DNA of 64,000 bases from Myoxocephalus aenaeus (lineage: Eukaryota > Chordata > Actinopteri > Perciformes > Cottidae), in assembly GCA_038501785.1 (NCBI GenBank), contig JBAMJR010000140.1, forward strand, positions 385,001 through 449,000, read 5' to 3'. Position 1 is the stretch's first letter. Every line of letters starts with the position of its first letter. The notes below the pieces were generated by a model. That model had not been told where the DNA came from, searched no databases, and saw only the letters and a list, made by a program, of their open reading frames with translations. Position numbers and translations under genes: made by a program. Below, piece after piece: positions 27,271 to 38,263 of the stretch.

Positions 27271-28784
27271 TGTAACTTGTCATTAGTCTCAGGAGGATCA
27301 CTGTACAGGTGCAGTTCAGTACCATGTTAAGCCAATGGCACTGTGTGTGTGAGTCCATGTGTGTCTGTGTGTGCATGAATCTATCAATGTGGTAAATGCA
27401 GAATAGGACGCAGTTGCAGAGCTAAGAACGTTTCTCTGTCGTGGGTACTTTACTTGCACTTTAAATGTCTCGTATTTAGCCCCCAGGGCCAATGTTTCTG
27501 TAGTCATAAAGTCCCTGCTAGGACTATTCCAATGTCTTTTTTAAATCAAAGAAAATATGATAAAACATATTTGTCGATGAGTTTCTTGCCAGGATGAAAA
27601 TGTAAAGTAGGCTGAGAAAACAGATTTTTTTTTTTTTTTTAAACACTTCTGTATAAGCAGAATACATTATAAATAAATGTCTGTAGTGTAATGTCTGTGT
27701 AGTCATTCTGTGGAATGACTACACGACTGCTCAGTAAAACAGTATGCTGCCAAATAAAATCTTCTTCAGAAAGATGACTTGGGTATTTTGAGTGAGTAGG
27801 TGACTGATGCAGACAACAGTTTGAAACTGGTCCAGGCAGCTCCTCTAAATGAGCTGCAACTCCTCACTAAATGCTCCTTTCTGCCAATGACAGGCTCATT
27901 TTCATTATGTGTCTGACAACTTCTTGACTCACTTCTTCCCGTCTGTTTGTTGTTGTGTCTAACTAGGTCTCACTCAACGAGAAGTCTCGTTCCACAATCC
28001 CACGTCACATCCACATTGTCCAAATCGCCTAATCTTTGAGACAGCACCAAATTACACTTTCTGCACTCTAACACAAAACAACACCGGGACTCATCTCTCC
28101 AACTATCACTTGTGCTTCCACTGTTGTCCTCCAACAACGAGTAACTTTTAACAGACGGACTGGATCAAGCGAAAGGTAAAGGAAAGGATTTATTTCTCTA
28201 TAGGGTTCCTTCCATACCGTTGTCAGAAACTTCTAATAACAGCCTTTTAACACTTGGGGGGTCTGGTCATTTTCGCAATTTTACATAATTTTTAAATTCC
28301 CCTTTTTAAAGTCACTAGCATATGATACATACTCATGTGTTGTATATCAAAAATTACAGAACAATCTCAGCTATCTATATAATGAGGCACCATTGTCCCA
28401 AGGCACAAGTGTAAAGAGAAAATATGACTAAAGCTGAAAAATGGAATCTTGATTTTGGAAATGTTTCATATTTGTTGTGAAAACATAACTTTACTCAGGT
28501 GGTACATGGGTTTCGGTGATGGAAATTGGTTTACCAAAGGTCTTAGGTTCACAAAAGCAGTGGAATATATGAATAAAATGGTAGACACATGTAATTTAAT
28601 GTCTAAAACCAAATTTATTATTATATGGTGGGGATGATGAGCTGTGGCTGGCTTTGTGGCCTGCTAGGTGATGTGTTGGCAGGCAGACGGACAGGGAGGC
28701 TGCTGCAGCGATGCTACATGTTGTCCTCTGGACCCTCACAGCTCTGAATCCACTCTGTAAAATACATTAATACAGTCAGTATGA

Positions 28785-29430
28785 GTTCACTGAAAGAAAG
28801 TTAACGGTGATAGGGACAACAGTTGATTACCACCGTTCAGTCGGAGACACGGAAGAGACATCCAACACGGCGCTATCTAGTGACGTGCTAACGCTACGAA
28901 GCTATCGTCAACAAACACACATTATTTACGGTCTTACAAACATATAATGGAGGTCCAACACTACTGGTTGTACTATGTTCACTGTAAGAAAGTTAATGGT
29001 GATAGGGACAACAGAGTTGCTTATGCACCGTTCAGTCGTAGACACGGAAGAGACATCCAACACGGCACTATGTAGTGACGTGCTAACGCTGCTGAGCTAT
29101 GTCAACACACACGTTATTTACGGTCTTACAAACACATAATGGAGGTCCAACACTACTGGTCGTACTATGTTCACTGTAAGAAAGTTAATGGTGATAGGGA
29201 CAACAGTTGATTATGCAGCATTCAGTCGTAGACACGGAAGATAACATCCAACACGGCACTATCTAGTGACGTGCTAACGCTACGAAGCTATTGTCAACAC
29301 ACACACGTTATTTACGGTCTAACAAACACATAATGGAGGTCCAACACTACTGGTCGTACTATGTTCACTGAAAGAAAGTTAACAGTGATAGGGACAACAA
29401 TTGATTACTCACCGTTCAGTCTCACAGAAA
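28785..29430. repeat. 192-bp tandem repeat, 3.3 copies
   Basis: Units start at 28,785, 28,977, 29,169 and 29,363, each beginning GTTCACTGxAAGAAAGTTAA and including TAGTGACGTGCTAACGCT and ATAATGGAGGTCCAACACTA. The copies differ by a few percent, with small indels (periods 192, 192, 194). The last copy is partial. Confidence 0.95.
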
Positions 29431-29464
29431 CGCTGTAGCCAGCTATCTGGCCCGTTAGCTCCGG

Positions 29465-29653
29465 CTAGCTCCTTGTTAGCGAATCCTTCAGCTCTGAAGC
29501 TGCGCCGTCAGTCCCCTCCAAGATAGCTCTGCTCAGGACTCTTTGCTTGGCATCTTCTGACTCACAGTGAAGCTTTGCACGCCTCATACACACGTCCATG
29601 TTTAGATGCTCAGACGCGGAAGTGGAAACCATATCCGCCAGTTTTGAAATCAT
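29465..29653 (-). other. Unassigned 62-codon open frame inside the TTAA element
   Basis: Starts MISKLADMVSTSASEHLNMD and ends SELKDSLTRS. A TATAAAA motif lies about 30-40 bp upstream on the same strand. A donor-like ACG/GTGAGTAA (near 29,412) follows the stop codon, inside the first tandem-repeat copy in transcription order. I do not recognise the protein. It may be the remains of a first exon carried by the element, or chance. Confidence 0.25.
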
Positions 29654-30689
29654 ATCTCTGTGACGTATTATTGTGATGATATAATTTTATAAAAAATGTA
29701 AACAGCTGGTTTTACGCATCAACGCGGGCCCCGCCCCCAAAGGGTTAACAAACTTTAAGAGAACGTACATTGGAGTTGCGACTGAACCAGCATACTTAAT
29801 TTTACCACTAGGTGTCACACTCAGCAGCCGCACCAACAAAACTCAGAGGAGCGGCTTGTTACTAAAATGAGAATATCTGGTCCACCTTAAAAAGGTCAGC
29901 CCACCTTAAGTGAGCCAGGACCAAAGCTGTGGCTAACTTTGGGGGCTAACCCCCTTCACTTTAATCATCAAGCAGCAACGCGGAAACTTAGCCTGAACTA
30001 CGCATGCGCTTTGACAAAGCCGGTTAAACTGTATGAAGTACACTCAAACCGGTGTGAGTTCGTACACCGTCTGTCACAACCAGAAACCAACACAACTCTA
30101 ACGTACATTGTACAACAACGTACAATCAACGGACTAAAATATGAATACACCGAATAGCAATTTTCATCAAAAGTCGAAGACTAAAACTGAAACAAACTCA
30201 GGTGGTGCAAGATGGAGTAAAGTGGGTGTGATCACCAAAACCAGCATTGCTCCCTACATGGGAATTACAGGGCTGACCGATGCCTCCGATTTAGGAATGA
30301 TAGATGAAATAGTGTATAAATCGAAGTCATGGCCTGACGCTGGCCACGGGGGTCTTGGTCAGTTCAGAGCCGACTACAGTGTGTGACCATCTGAACATGT
30401 TCACTGTGAACAGGGCTGGTCGATGTCCTTGCTGTGTTGATATACTGCTCTGGCCTGCAGGCCTTGATAATGACCTAATTCACAGACACATACATAAAAC
30501 CTTCAAAATTCACGAGAGGGTTATTTACTGATTTATTTTAATGTCGTAGAGCACAGCTCTATGTCAGGCATTTAACCAAATGCCCATAAAACTTTAGACT
30601 TTGAGATGAGGGAACCAGAAGTGAAAAAATGCTGACTCATTCCTTTAGGAGCACTCTATTGGGATCATGTGTAACAACTAAGAGCTAAG

Positions 30690-32785
30690 ACTGCAAAAGG
30701 ACCAGACATTCAGGAGTGGGGACAAGGACTTGTACACAGAGTCAAAATACAGGTTTAGCAAGGCGGTGAGAGATGCTAAACGACTGTACTCTGAGAAACT
30801 GCAACAACAGCTCTCAGCAAGGGACCCTGCTTCTGTCTGGAGAGGGCTCAGGCAGATCACCAACTACAAGCCGAAAACCCCCCACGCCATGAACGACCTC
30901 CGCCTGGCAGACGAGCTGAACGAGTTCTACTGTCGCTTTGAAAGACAATGGAGCAGTCCTGACGCCACGCCCCACAGGCCCATCAACCAGCCACAGACCA
31001 TCATCTCCCCCTCCCCCAGCCCATCGGAGGCTCACGCCTCCCCAGCGACGACCCTCACTATTCTGGAGAGGGACGTCAACAGGCTCTTCAAAAAGCAGAA
31101 CCCCCGCAAAGCAGCGGGCCCGGACTCTGTCTCACCCTCCACCCTGAAGCACTGTGCTGATCAGCTGTCCCCGGTGTTCACTGAGATCTTCAACACCTCC
31201 CTGGAGACATGTCACGTGCCAGCCTGCTTCAAGGCCTCCACCATCATCCCCGTCCCCAAGAAACCCAGGATCACAGGACTCAATGACTACAGGCCCGTCG
31301 CCCTGACCTCTGTGGTCATGAAGTCTTTTGAGCGCCTGGTCCTGTCCCACCTCAAAACCCTGACTGACCCACTCCTGGACCCCCTGCAGTTCGCCTACAG
31401 GGCCAACAGGTCTGTAGACGATGCTGTCAACATGGCCCTCCACTACATCCTCCAGCATCTGGACTCCCCAGGAACCTACGCCAGGATCCTGTTCGTGGAC
31501 TTCAGCTCTGCTTTCAACACCATCATCCCATCTCTGCTGCATGACAAGCTCTCCCAGCTGCACGTGCCCGACTCCACCTGCAGGTGGATCACAGACTTCC
31601 TGACTGACAGGAAGCAGCACGTGAGGCTGGGGAAACACGTCTCAGGCTCTCGGCCCACCAGCACCGGTTCCCCCCTCTGCTCTTCTCACTGTACACTAAC
31701 AGCTGCACCTCCAGTCACCAGCTGTCAAGCTCCTGAAGTTCGTGGATGACACCACCCTCATTGGACTCATCTCTGGTGGGGACGAGTCCGCCTACAGGTG
31801 GGAGACTGACCACCTGGAGACCTGGTGCAGCCAGAACAACCTGGAGCTCAACGCTCTGAAGACAGTGGAGATGGTTGTGGACTTCAGGAAGAACGCAGCC
31901 CCACCCGCCCCTCTCATCCTGTGTGACTCCCCCGTCGACGCTGTGGAGTCCTTCCGCTTCCTGGGCTCCATCATTTCCCAGGACCTCAAGTGGGAGCTGA
32001 ACATCAGCTCCATCGCCAAGAAGGCCCAGCAGAGGATGTTCTTCCTGAGGCAGCTGAAGAAATTCAACCTGCCGATGAAAATGATGGTGCACTTCTACAC
32101 TGCCATCGTTGAGTCCATCCTCTGCTCCTCCATCACCGTCTGGCACACCGCAGCCACTGCCAAGGACAAGGCCAGGCTGCAGCGCTGCAGGACTCTGAGG
32201 CGAGCTAGGAAGATTGCAGCTGACCCCTCTCACCCTGGACATATCCTGTTCGAGTCCCTCCCCTCTGGCAGGAGGCTGAGGTCCATCAGGACCAACACCT
32301 CACGCCACACAAACAGTTTCTTCCCGTCAGCAGTCGGGCTCATCAATGGGGCTCGGGTCCCCCACTGACTGACTCTGTCACCCCCAGCTATTTTAATTTT
32401 TTATTTTAACTCTTAATTTTTATTTTTATTTTAACTCTTAATTTTTATTTTTATTTTCTCTTCTTTATTTTTATTTCTCTTTACCATTCACTCCTCTGCA
32501 CACCGCATACTTAAACACTCGTCACTTTAACATACACTTTAACTTAAATACACATGTCACTCTAACGTACACTCACATTAACGTATCTGTTGACTAAGCA
32601 CTTGCTTATCTTACACATATTTTAATACCAATTGCACTGTCGTCTTCGTTGATTGTTGATTGTTGTTTGTCTCGTCTTACGTCCCATGTCCATGTCCATT
32701 GTATGCACCTTCCGCCTCAAAAAATTCCTCGTTTGTGTGAAAACATTCCTGGCAAATAAACGGTTTCTGATTCTGATTCTGAACA
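30690..32785 (+). mobile_element. 5'-truncated non-LTR retrotransposon (L2/CR1/Rex-like LINE)
   Basis: About 2.1 kb containing only the reverse-transcriptase half of ORF2, followed by an A/T-rich 3' UTR and a short (TTCTGA)n tail at 32,766-32,785, typical of fish L2-like elements. Truncation at the 5' side near 30,690 is the usual result of incomplete target-primed reverse transcription. I could not find a clear target-site duplication. Confidence 0.88.
30703..32368 (+). pseudogene. LINE ORF2 reverse transcriptase, frameshifted
   Basis: Open from FRSGDKDLYTESKYRFSKAV through RKAAGPDSVSPSTLKHCAD, IIPVPKK, LNDYRPVALTSVVMKSFERL and FVDFSSAFNTI. The normal GSPQGCVLSP motif is then lost by a deletion of about 19 nt near 31,670. 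The frame changes again before FVDDTTLIGL (31,740), the catalytic F-x-D-D box, and stays open through NNLELNALKTVEMVVDFRK to a stop at 32,366-32,368. The deletion removes a conserved reverse-transcriptase motif, so the copy is dead. Confidence 0.9.
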
Positions 32786-33584
32786 CATAAGTAGTTTATA
32801 CTGTCTTTTTAAAGTTCATAAAATTGTTGTTACACTTTTCATACTGACAGTTATTAAAGAATGTGTTTGGTTACGATTGACGAACTAAGGGATGTTGCGT
32901 CAGTGACATGAAAACACAAAGCTGTATCAAAGATCCAAACTGGTTAAATGTGTCTGACTAAATGTCCAAAATTAGTTTTGATTCACCGCCGACGCTGCAA
33001 CACTGTGTTCTCTCTAAGATATTAGGGACACTAATGTGCTCATTATGTGTTCATAATGGGGCGGGGCTGCCACACAGCCATCACAATGCAAACACACACT
33101 GTGACAAATTGAACCCTTAATTTCCACTTTGCCATCAACCCTCTCTTCCGGATGCGACACCGTCAGATGAGGCTGATGTGACTTGGACCGAAATAGTCTG
33201 ATGACGCAAGAGTACACGCTGGCCTGGAAGTGTGTGCGTGTGTGTGTGTCTTCATGCACTGGCTATACGTTACTTTAACATATGCTCATAAATGTGTGCT
33301 GTTATGTCTCATAATAATTGTACGTACATGTCAAGAATCGTTGTATAGAAAGTGCTGACAGGCCGTTCTGAGGCAGTTTTAGGTCTTTTTCAACAGAAGG
33401 AGTGAGTGTATGTGTGTGTAAGATCATTATGTAATACCATAACTTATGCATGGCATCCCACATATGGTGCATAATGAATAGTGTGCCATATGCAGATTAA
33501 TAATGCAGAGGCTAAGTCAGTCTGTGAGGGCTTTCCCATGTAACTTTCAGAAGTACTCACAATCTTTGCCGTCACTGAAACAGT

Positions 33585-33601
33585 GTGCGTGCGTGCGTGC
33601 C

Positions 33602-33685
<84 letters not shown>

Positions 33686-33687
33686 TG
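33585..33687. repeat. (GTGC)n tetranucleotide repeat
   Basis: About 25 GTGC units with one C change at 33,601. Strictly alternating purine-pyrimidine with a CpG-type step in every unit. Confidence 0.98.
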
Positions 33688-34585
33688 TGAAGAGTACACA
33701 GAGCTCTGCTTCCCTAATCAGTGGCGATGTGAAATCACAACACCTTCCAAAATCTGTCAACTAGCTGGCTGCCGGGTAGAGGAGAAGAAATGGGAAGAAA
33801 TCAATGGTGCTGAGGAGGAGAGGAAGGGGGTTGCCAGGGCAAAGGAGAGATGAGTGGGTGAGGACGCATGAGAACAAAAGGAGTGAGGGATGAGAAAAGA
33901 AAGAAAAACAGCACGTTGGACAGAAACCGGATAAGAACAATTACAAAGACATTTAGCGTGCTGGCTAGCTAGCTCACCTCATGGGACTTATCACACTGTG
34001 CTTATGATATGGTGAACACAGCAGATAACCCGTTTATTTTCATTTTATTCACATTTTTATTAATTCCCAGATGTGTTCTGAAACGAGCGTCAGTAATCCC
34101 TCCGATACAGCCTAAAAAGATGGACCAGGCATCGACAAGTACGGGAATCTATGCATTTCTATATTACATGATCATAACATTTATCAGCTCATTTACGCTA
34201 CACAGAAACAAAAACAACACGCGTCACTGGCTACCTGATGGACCAATCGATCTGTACATCCTGCACATGTGCAAACGAGCACTACACACGTGGTTAAACG
34301 CTCGATGTTAGCCGTCAGCAGCCGGTGGGCAGCACCGTCCTGTTAGATATTAGAGATGGAATGACGACCCGTTTAACTTCCTAACACCAACTCTAATTAG
34401 TTTATAATGCATGCTCCTATGCTGCTATAATACATAAACTACTAATGCCAGGATTAGTTTTTTTTTATAAGCAAGTATTTCAAATAATCTGTTATTTCCT
34501 TAACATTTGAATAGAAAATCAAAGCCGGTTGAAAGTATTATCTGAGAAGGTTTCTGGTGGAAGAAGTTAGTCTTGTTAATTAGAG

Positions 34586-34928
34586 CAGTGATTGTCAACC
34601 ACTGTGCCGCGGCACACCAGTGTGCCGTGAGAGATCGTCAGGTGTGCCGTGGGAAAATGTCCAATTTCACTTAATTGGTCCCAAAAAACATTATTTAGTT
34701 GCCGCAAATGATTTTCCATTGTTGAGCGTCTGAGCTGCAATATAGTGGCTGGCAGAGTAATATAGAACAGGTCTGCACCTTGTTCTGCTATTAAACAAAC
34801 TAAACGGCCGTATGTTATTGATCTTATCTACACAGCATGTCATTTCTGGGTCGCGTCTACAACTCTGCTCTGCTCTGTGTCGCGCACGCGGAGTTCCGCC
34901 TGATGCGCTGCACAGGTGAGACACAGCG

Positions 34929-35020
<92 letters not shown>

Positions 35021-35966
35021 CAGAGAGAGAGAGAGAGAGAGAGCGGCGAAAAATATGTCGCGTGCTTTTCACAATGGGATTTGCTGCTGAAGCTATCAGT
35101 ATTTTAAGCTCTGAGCTCTCACTGTTAAAGCCTAACAATTCATGTATTTGCAGGTCAAGACAAACAGCCTGGAGCTCATCAATGACGTTTCTGACTTAGA
35201 GAGGCTCTGGAAATATTCTTCCAAAAGCCCTAAAAACCCACTGCAGTGAAGCCTGCTCACTTTGTGGTTGTCATTAAAATAAATGAACACCATGTTTCCT
35301 TTAAGTCAGTATTTATCAAACTGGGGCGGTATTTATTACAGGTGTAATACCTTTATTACAGGTATTTATTACAGGTGTGGCGCAAGAGGAAATGCTGATT
35401 TTAAATGTTCACAGTCCGCCGTTAACAGGTTACGCTGCGCATGCGCCGATTCTTGGCATTTCGCCAAAAGCCGATCTTTATGAGATCTCTGTGAGGTCGG
35501 CTTTCTGCTGTCGTGTCTCTCAGCATGGAGCATAAATTGAGAGCCGTATCAAATCTACAACCCCGTTGTAAAAAGATGTGTAGAGGAAAGCAGCTCACTG
35601 CAGCCACTAATGCTGATACAACCTGATGCTCACACATCTGCACTCAGTCCGTTTTGTTTTGCAATAGCTTATTGTTTTCCACAATAAGATATTTTGTAGT
35701 AACTAAATATTAGTTATTTTTTGCATAACTTTATTTTCATTTTTCTAACAAAGTGATAACACTTTTTTTTTGTCTGATGGAGCAATCTGGTTTACTTGAA
35801 ACACTGAATACTCTTCCATGCCAGTAGGTAGCGCAATAATGAGCTACCATATATGCTGTATTATGCTACAATGTGACATTTTGTAACGTTTTAGGTTGTT
35901 GGTGTGCCGCGGGATTTTTTTATTGTAGAAAATGTGCCGCGGCTCAAAAAAGGTTGAAAAACACTG
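34586..35966. mobile_element. hAT-type DNA transposon, non-autonomous, with perfect 8-bp duplication
   Basis: 1,381 bp. Both flanks carry AATTAGAG (34,578-34,585 and 35,967-35,974), a perfect 8-bp target-site duplication as made by hAT elements. The ends are inverted repeats of the form CAGTGxTTxTCAACC. Near both ends the phrase GTGCCGCGG recurs. No transposase frame is left. A (GA)n tract occupies 34,930-35,043, and 34,700-34,925 resembles part of the element at 18.9 kb. Confidence 0.9.
34930..35043. repeat. (GA)n microsatellite inside the hAT element
   Basis: GA tract with CAGAGA interruptions; polypurine on the + strand. Confidence 0.97.
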
Positions 35967-36308
35967 AATTAGAGTTCTTAGAAGAAAATAGGAATCGGCA
36001 GGTCAGACCTTAAAAAAAGATCGTAATGAACAAGCAATTGGTGCATCTCTTCGTCATCACATGGTTTTGTACAATATCACACTGCAAGCTGCAGCATGGC
36101 TCTCATACACCGTCGACAGCTTGCGATTGCTCTCCTCCCAGTTTATTAATTAGTGACTTTAATAGTGTGGCACCACTTCCTTTTTTCAGGACCAATTTTG
36201 TTGAGACAAACATGGCCAACACTTTCAATTCTTCAAATTACTTTCAGGAAATATATTTATGTCTTCTGCACGGAAATGTCTCCATACAATTAGACTTCAG
36301 AGTTTACG

Positions 36309-36343
<35 letters not shown>

Positions 36344-36402
36344 CAATATTGTGTGTTGCACATGTGAGTGGATCAGTCAGTGGTCTCCTGATTTTGACTC
36401 AA

Positions 36403-36443
36403 TCACAGAGCTCCTCTTTAGGTAAAGTTAATATGCGCCCTGC

Positions 36444-36489
<46 letters not shown>
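36403..36489 (+). repeat. 40-bp unit plus (TG)n, copy 1
   Basis: Positions 36,403-36,442 are identical to 38,021-38,060 (starting TCACAGAGCTCCTCTTTAGG and ending ATATGCGCCCTG). Both copies run directly into a (TG)n tract. Confidence 0.92.
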
Positions 36490-36491
<2 letters not shown>

Positions 36492-36574
36492 CCTGCTGCT
36501 CTCACATCCATACAGTGCCTTGATGGAACTCACAGAGGGCCTGTTTGAGGTTGAGTGAAAGGGCTAGTGTTTAA

Positions 36575-36613
<39 letters not shown>

Positions 36614-36973
36614 AGAGCGGATTAGTTAGTCAGGTCAAGTTAGTATGATTCAACACATGCTGCAGTCCATTAGTGTGCAACTTAGTGAGCAGCGAGACGA
36701 ACAGACAGACAGGTAGAGATGTCCTCCCCCTCCCTATGGAAAGACACGCAGCAGCGGCTGAATGAATCCCCTGTGTGTCCCCATGGCTTCACCCACACAC
36801 ACACAATTTCTATGGCCTATTGTTGCAGAGTGAGGCTGAACACATCGCAATGGAATGCAATGCAATATACACACAGACACACACACACACACACACACAC
36901 ACAAATCTCAAAACAAACAGTCACACAGGTAGTGGACACTCATCCAGGGCTAGGACATGTCAGCGGGTATTTG

Positions 36974-37014
<41 letters not shown>

Positions 37015-38020
37015 TGGATTCTATTCTTTAAATTCCTTACATTCCTAACTAATTGTACACAGATATTTGGGGTCCATTCCATATCTCACAAGTTACAACT
37101 TCATTCATACTTCCCGTATAAAGAAATATATAGAAATTCATTTTATATATATATATATATATATCAATAAAATAACAGGGATTGTTAACAGTATTAAACA
37201 GGCGACGGAAAATGTAAATCTATTCTATAGGAATATTTGTTTATCCCCGAATTAGAAGAGCTTTGTTTGAGGATATTCTTCAATAAAACAAGTATGACTT
37301 ATTGTGAAGGATTTATAGTACATGAAATGCATTTATCCACCGCTTTACAGCCGCTCGTTTGACCATAAAATAGATATACGATCCATATCTGATGAGGCAT
37401 GTCGCATTGAAGTGTCAAGTGTGGACACACATTTGCTGATACTGAATGAACCATCTGGTGCATCACATTGAAAAGACAAGTGTTCCCACGACTAAACTAC
37501 TTCCTTGAGGCTGTCGTTTCCCTCATGCCGTGTGGCTCCTCTGGCTGATTCTTTGAACGTGGCACGTTACCACCCCAAACTAAACACCTGAGGATGCAGG
37601 GGTTTAGTTATGTCGAGTTTTATATGAAGTTCATTCAACATAATCCAAGAATAACTTTCACAATTAGAGCTAAAGAAAGCACTGAAACCATAACCGGTGA
37701 AAGGAATTCTAGAAAATATCTAGTTATTAAAAACATGCCCCTGTCTTAAAACCCGCCTCTTAACCTCCGTCTACCTCCCCATCCATCTGTACAGCGCCCG
37801 ACTCTTCACCCGGCTGTATAAACCCCAGCAGCAGTAAAGCCTGCTTGCTGACACATTGGTCCAGCTGCTGCTGTTGTGAGGGGCGGTGGATTACAGCAAC
37901 CGGCTCACTCTGTACCATCCCATTCTTCCCCTCCGTTCTCCATCCCTCCATCATTTCATTCACTCAATCCGCCGTTGTCACGCAATGTCGCACTCCACCC
38001 CTCCATCCCGTGTGCTCAAT

Positions 38021-38056
38021 TCACAGAGCTCCTCTTTAGGTAAAGTTAATATGCGC

Positions 38057-38123
<67 letters not shown>

Positions 38124-38214
38124 CCTGTGTGTGCGCCCTGTGTGTGCGCCCTGTGTGTGCGCCCTGTGTGTGCGCCCTGTGTGTGCGCCCTGTGTGTGCG
38201 CCCTGTGTGTGCGC

Positions 38215-38261
<47 letters not shown>
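38021..38261 (+). repeat. 40-bp unit plus (TG)n with 13-bp minisatellite, copy 2
   Basis: The 40-bp unit (38,021-38,060) is followed by (TG)n, then eight exact copies of GCGCCCTGTGTGT starting at 38,120, 38,133, 38,146, 38,159, 38,172, 38,185, 38,198 and 38,211, then (GT)n to 38,261. The 13-mer equals the end of the 40-bp unit plus the first TG repeats, so it probably arose by amplification of that junction. Confidence 0.95.

Positions 38262-38263
<2 letters not shown>

Larger units (their letters stand above)
28251..29744. mobile_element. Candidate TTAA-flanked (piggyBac-like) non-autonomous element
   Basis: TTAA at 28,247-28,250 and 29,745-29,748 flank 1,494 bp whose ends are imperfect inverted repeats: CACTTGGGGGGTCTGG on the left, CCCTTTGGGGGCGGGG read inward from the right. 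TTAA targets and CCC-starting ends are the piggyBac pattern. It contains three and a third 192-bp tandem repeats and a 62-codon open frame on the minus strand. No transposase is present. The left end is diverged, so the boundaries are tentative. Confidence 0.5.

Noticed and set aside
31132..32242. Long minus-strand frames at 31.1-31.6 and 31.7-32.2 kb
   Set aside because: Shadows of the GC-rich LINE reverse-transcriptase frame on the + strand.
38120..38216. Possible CRISPR-like array
   Set aside because: Direct repeats without unique spacers, in a vertebrate genome; it is a minisatellite.
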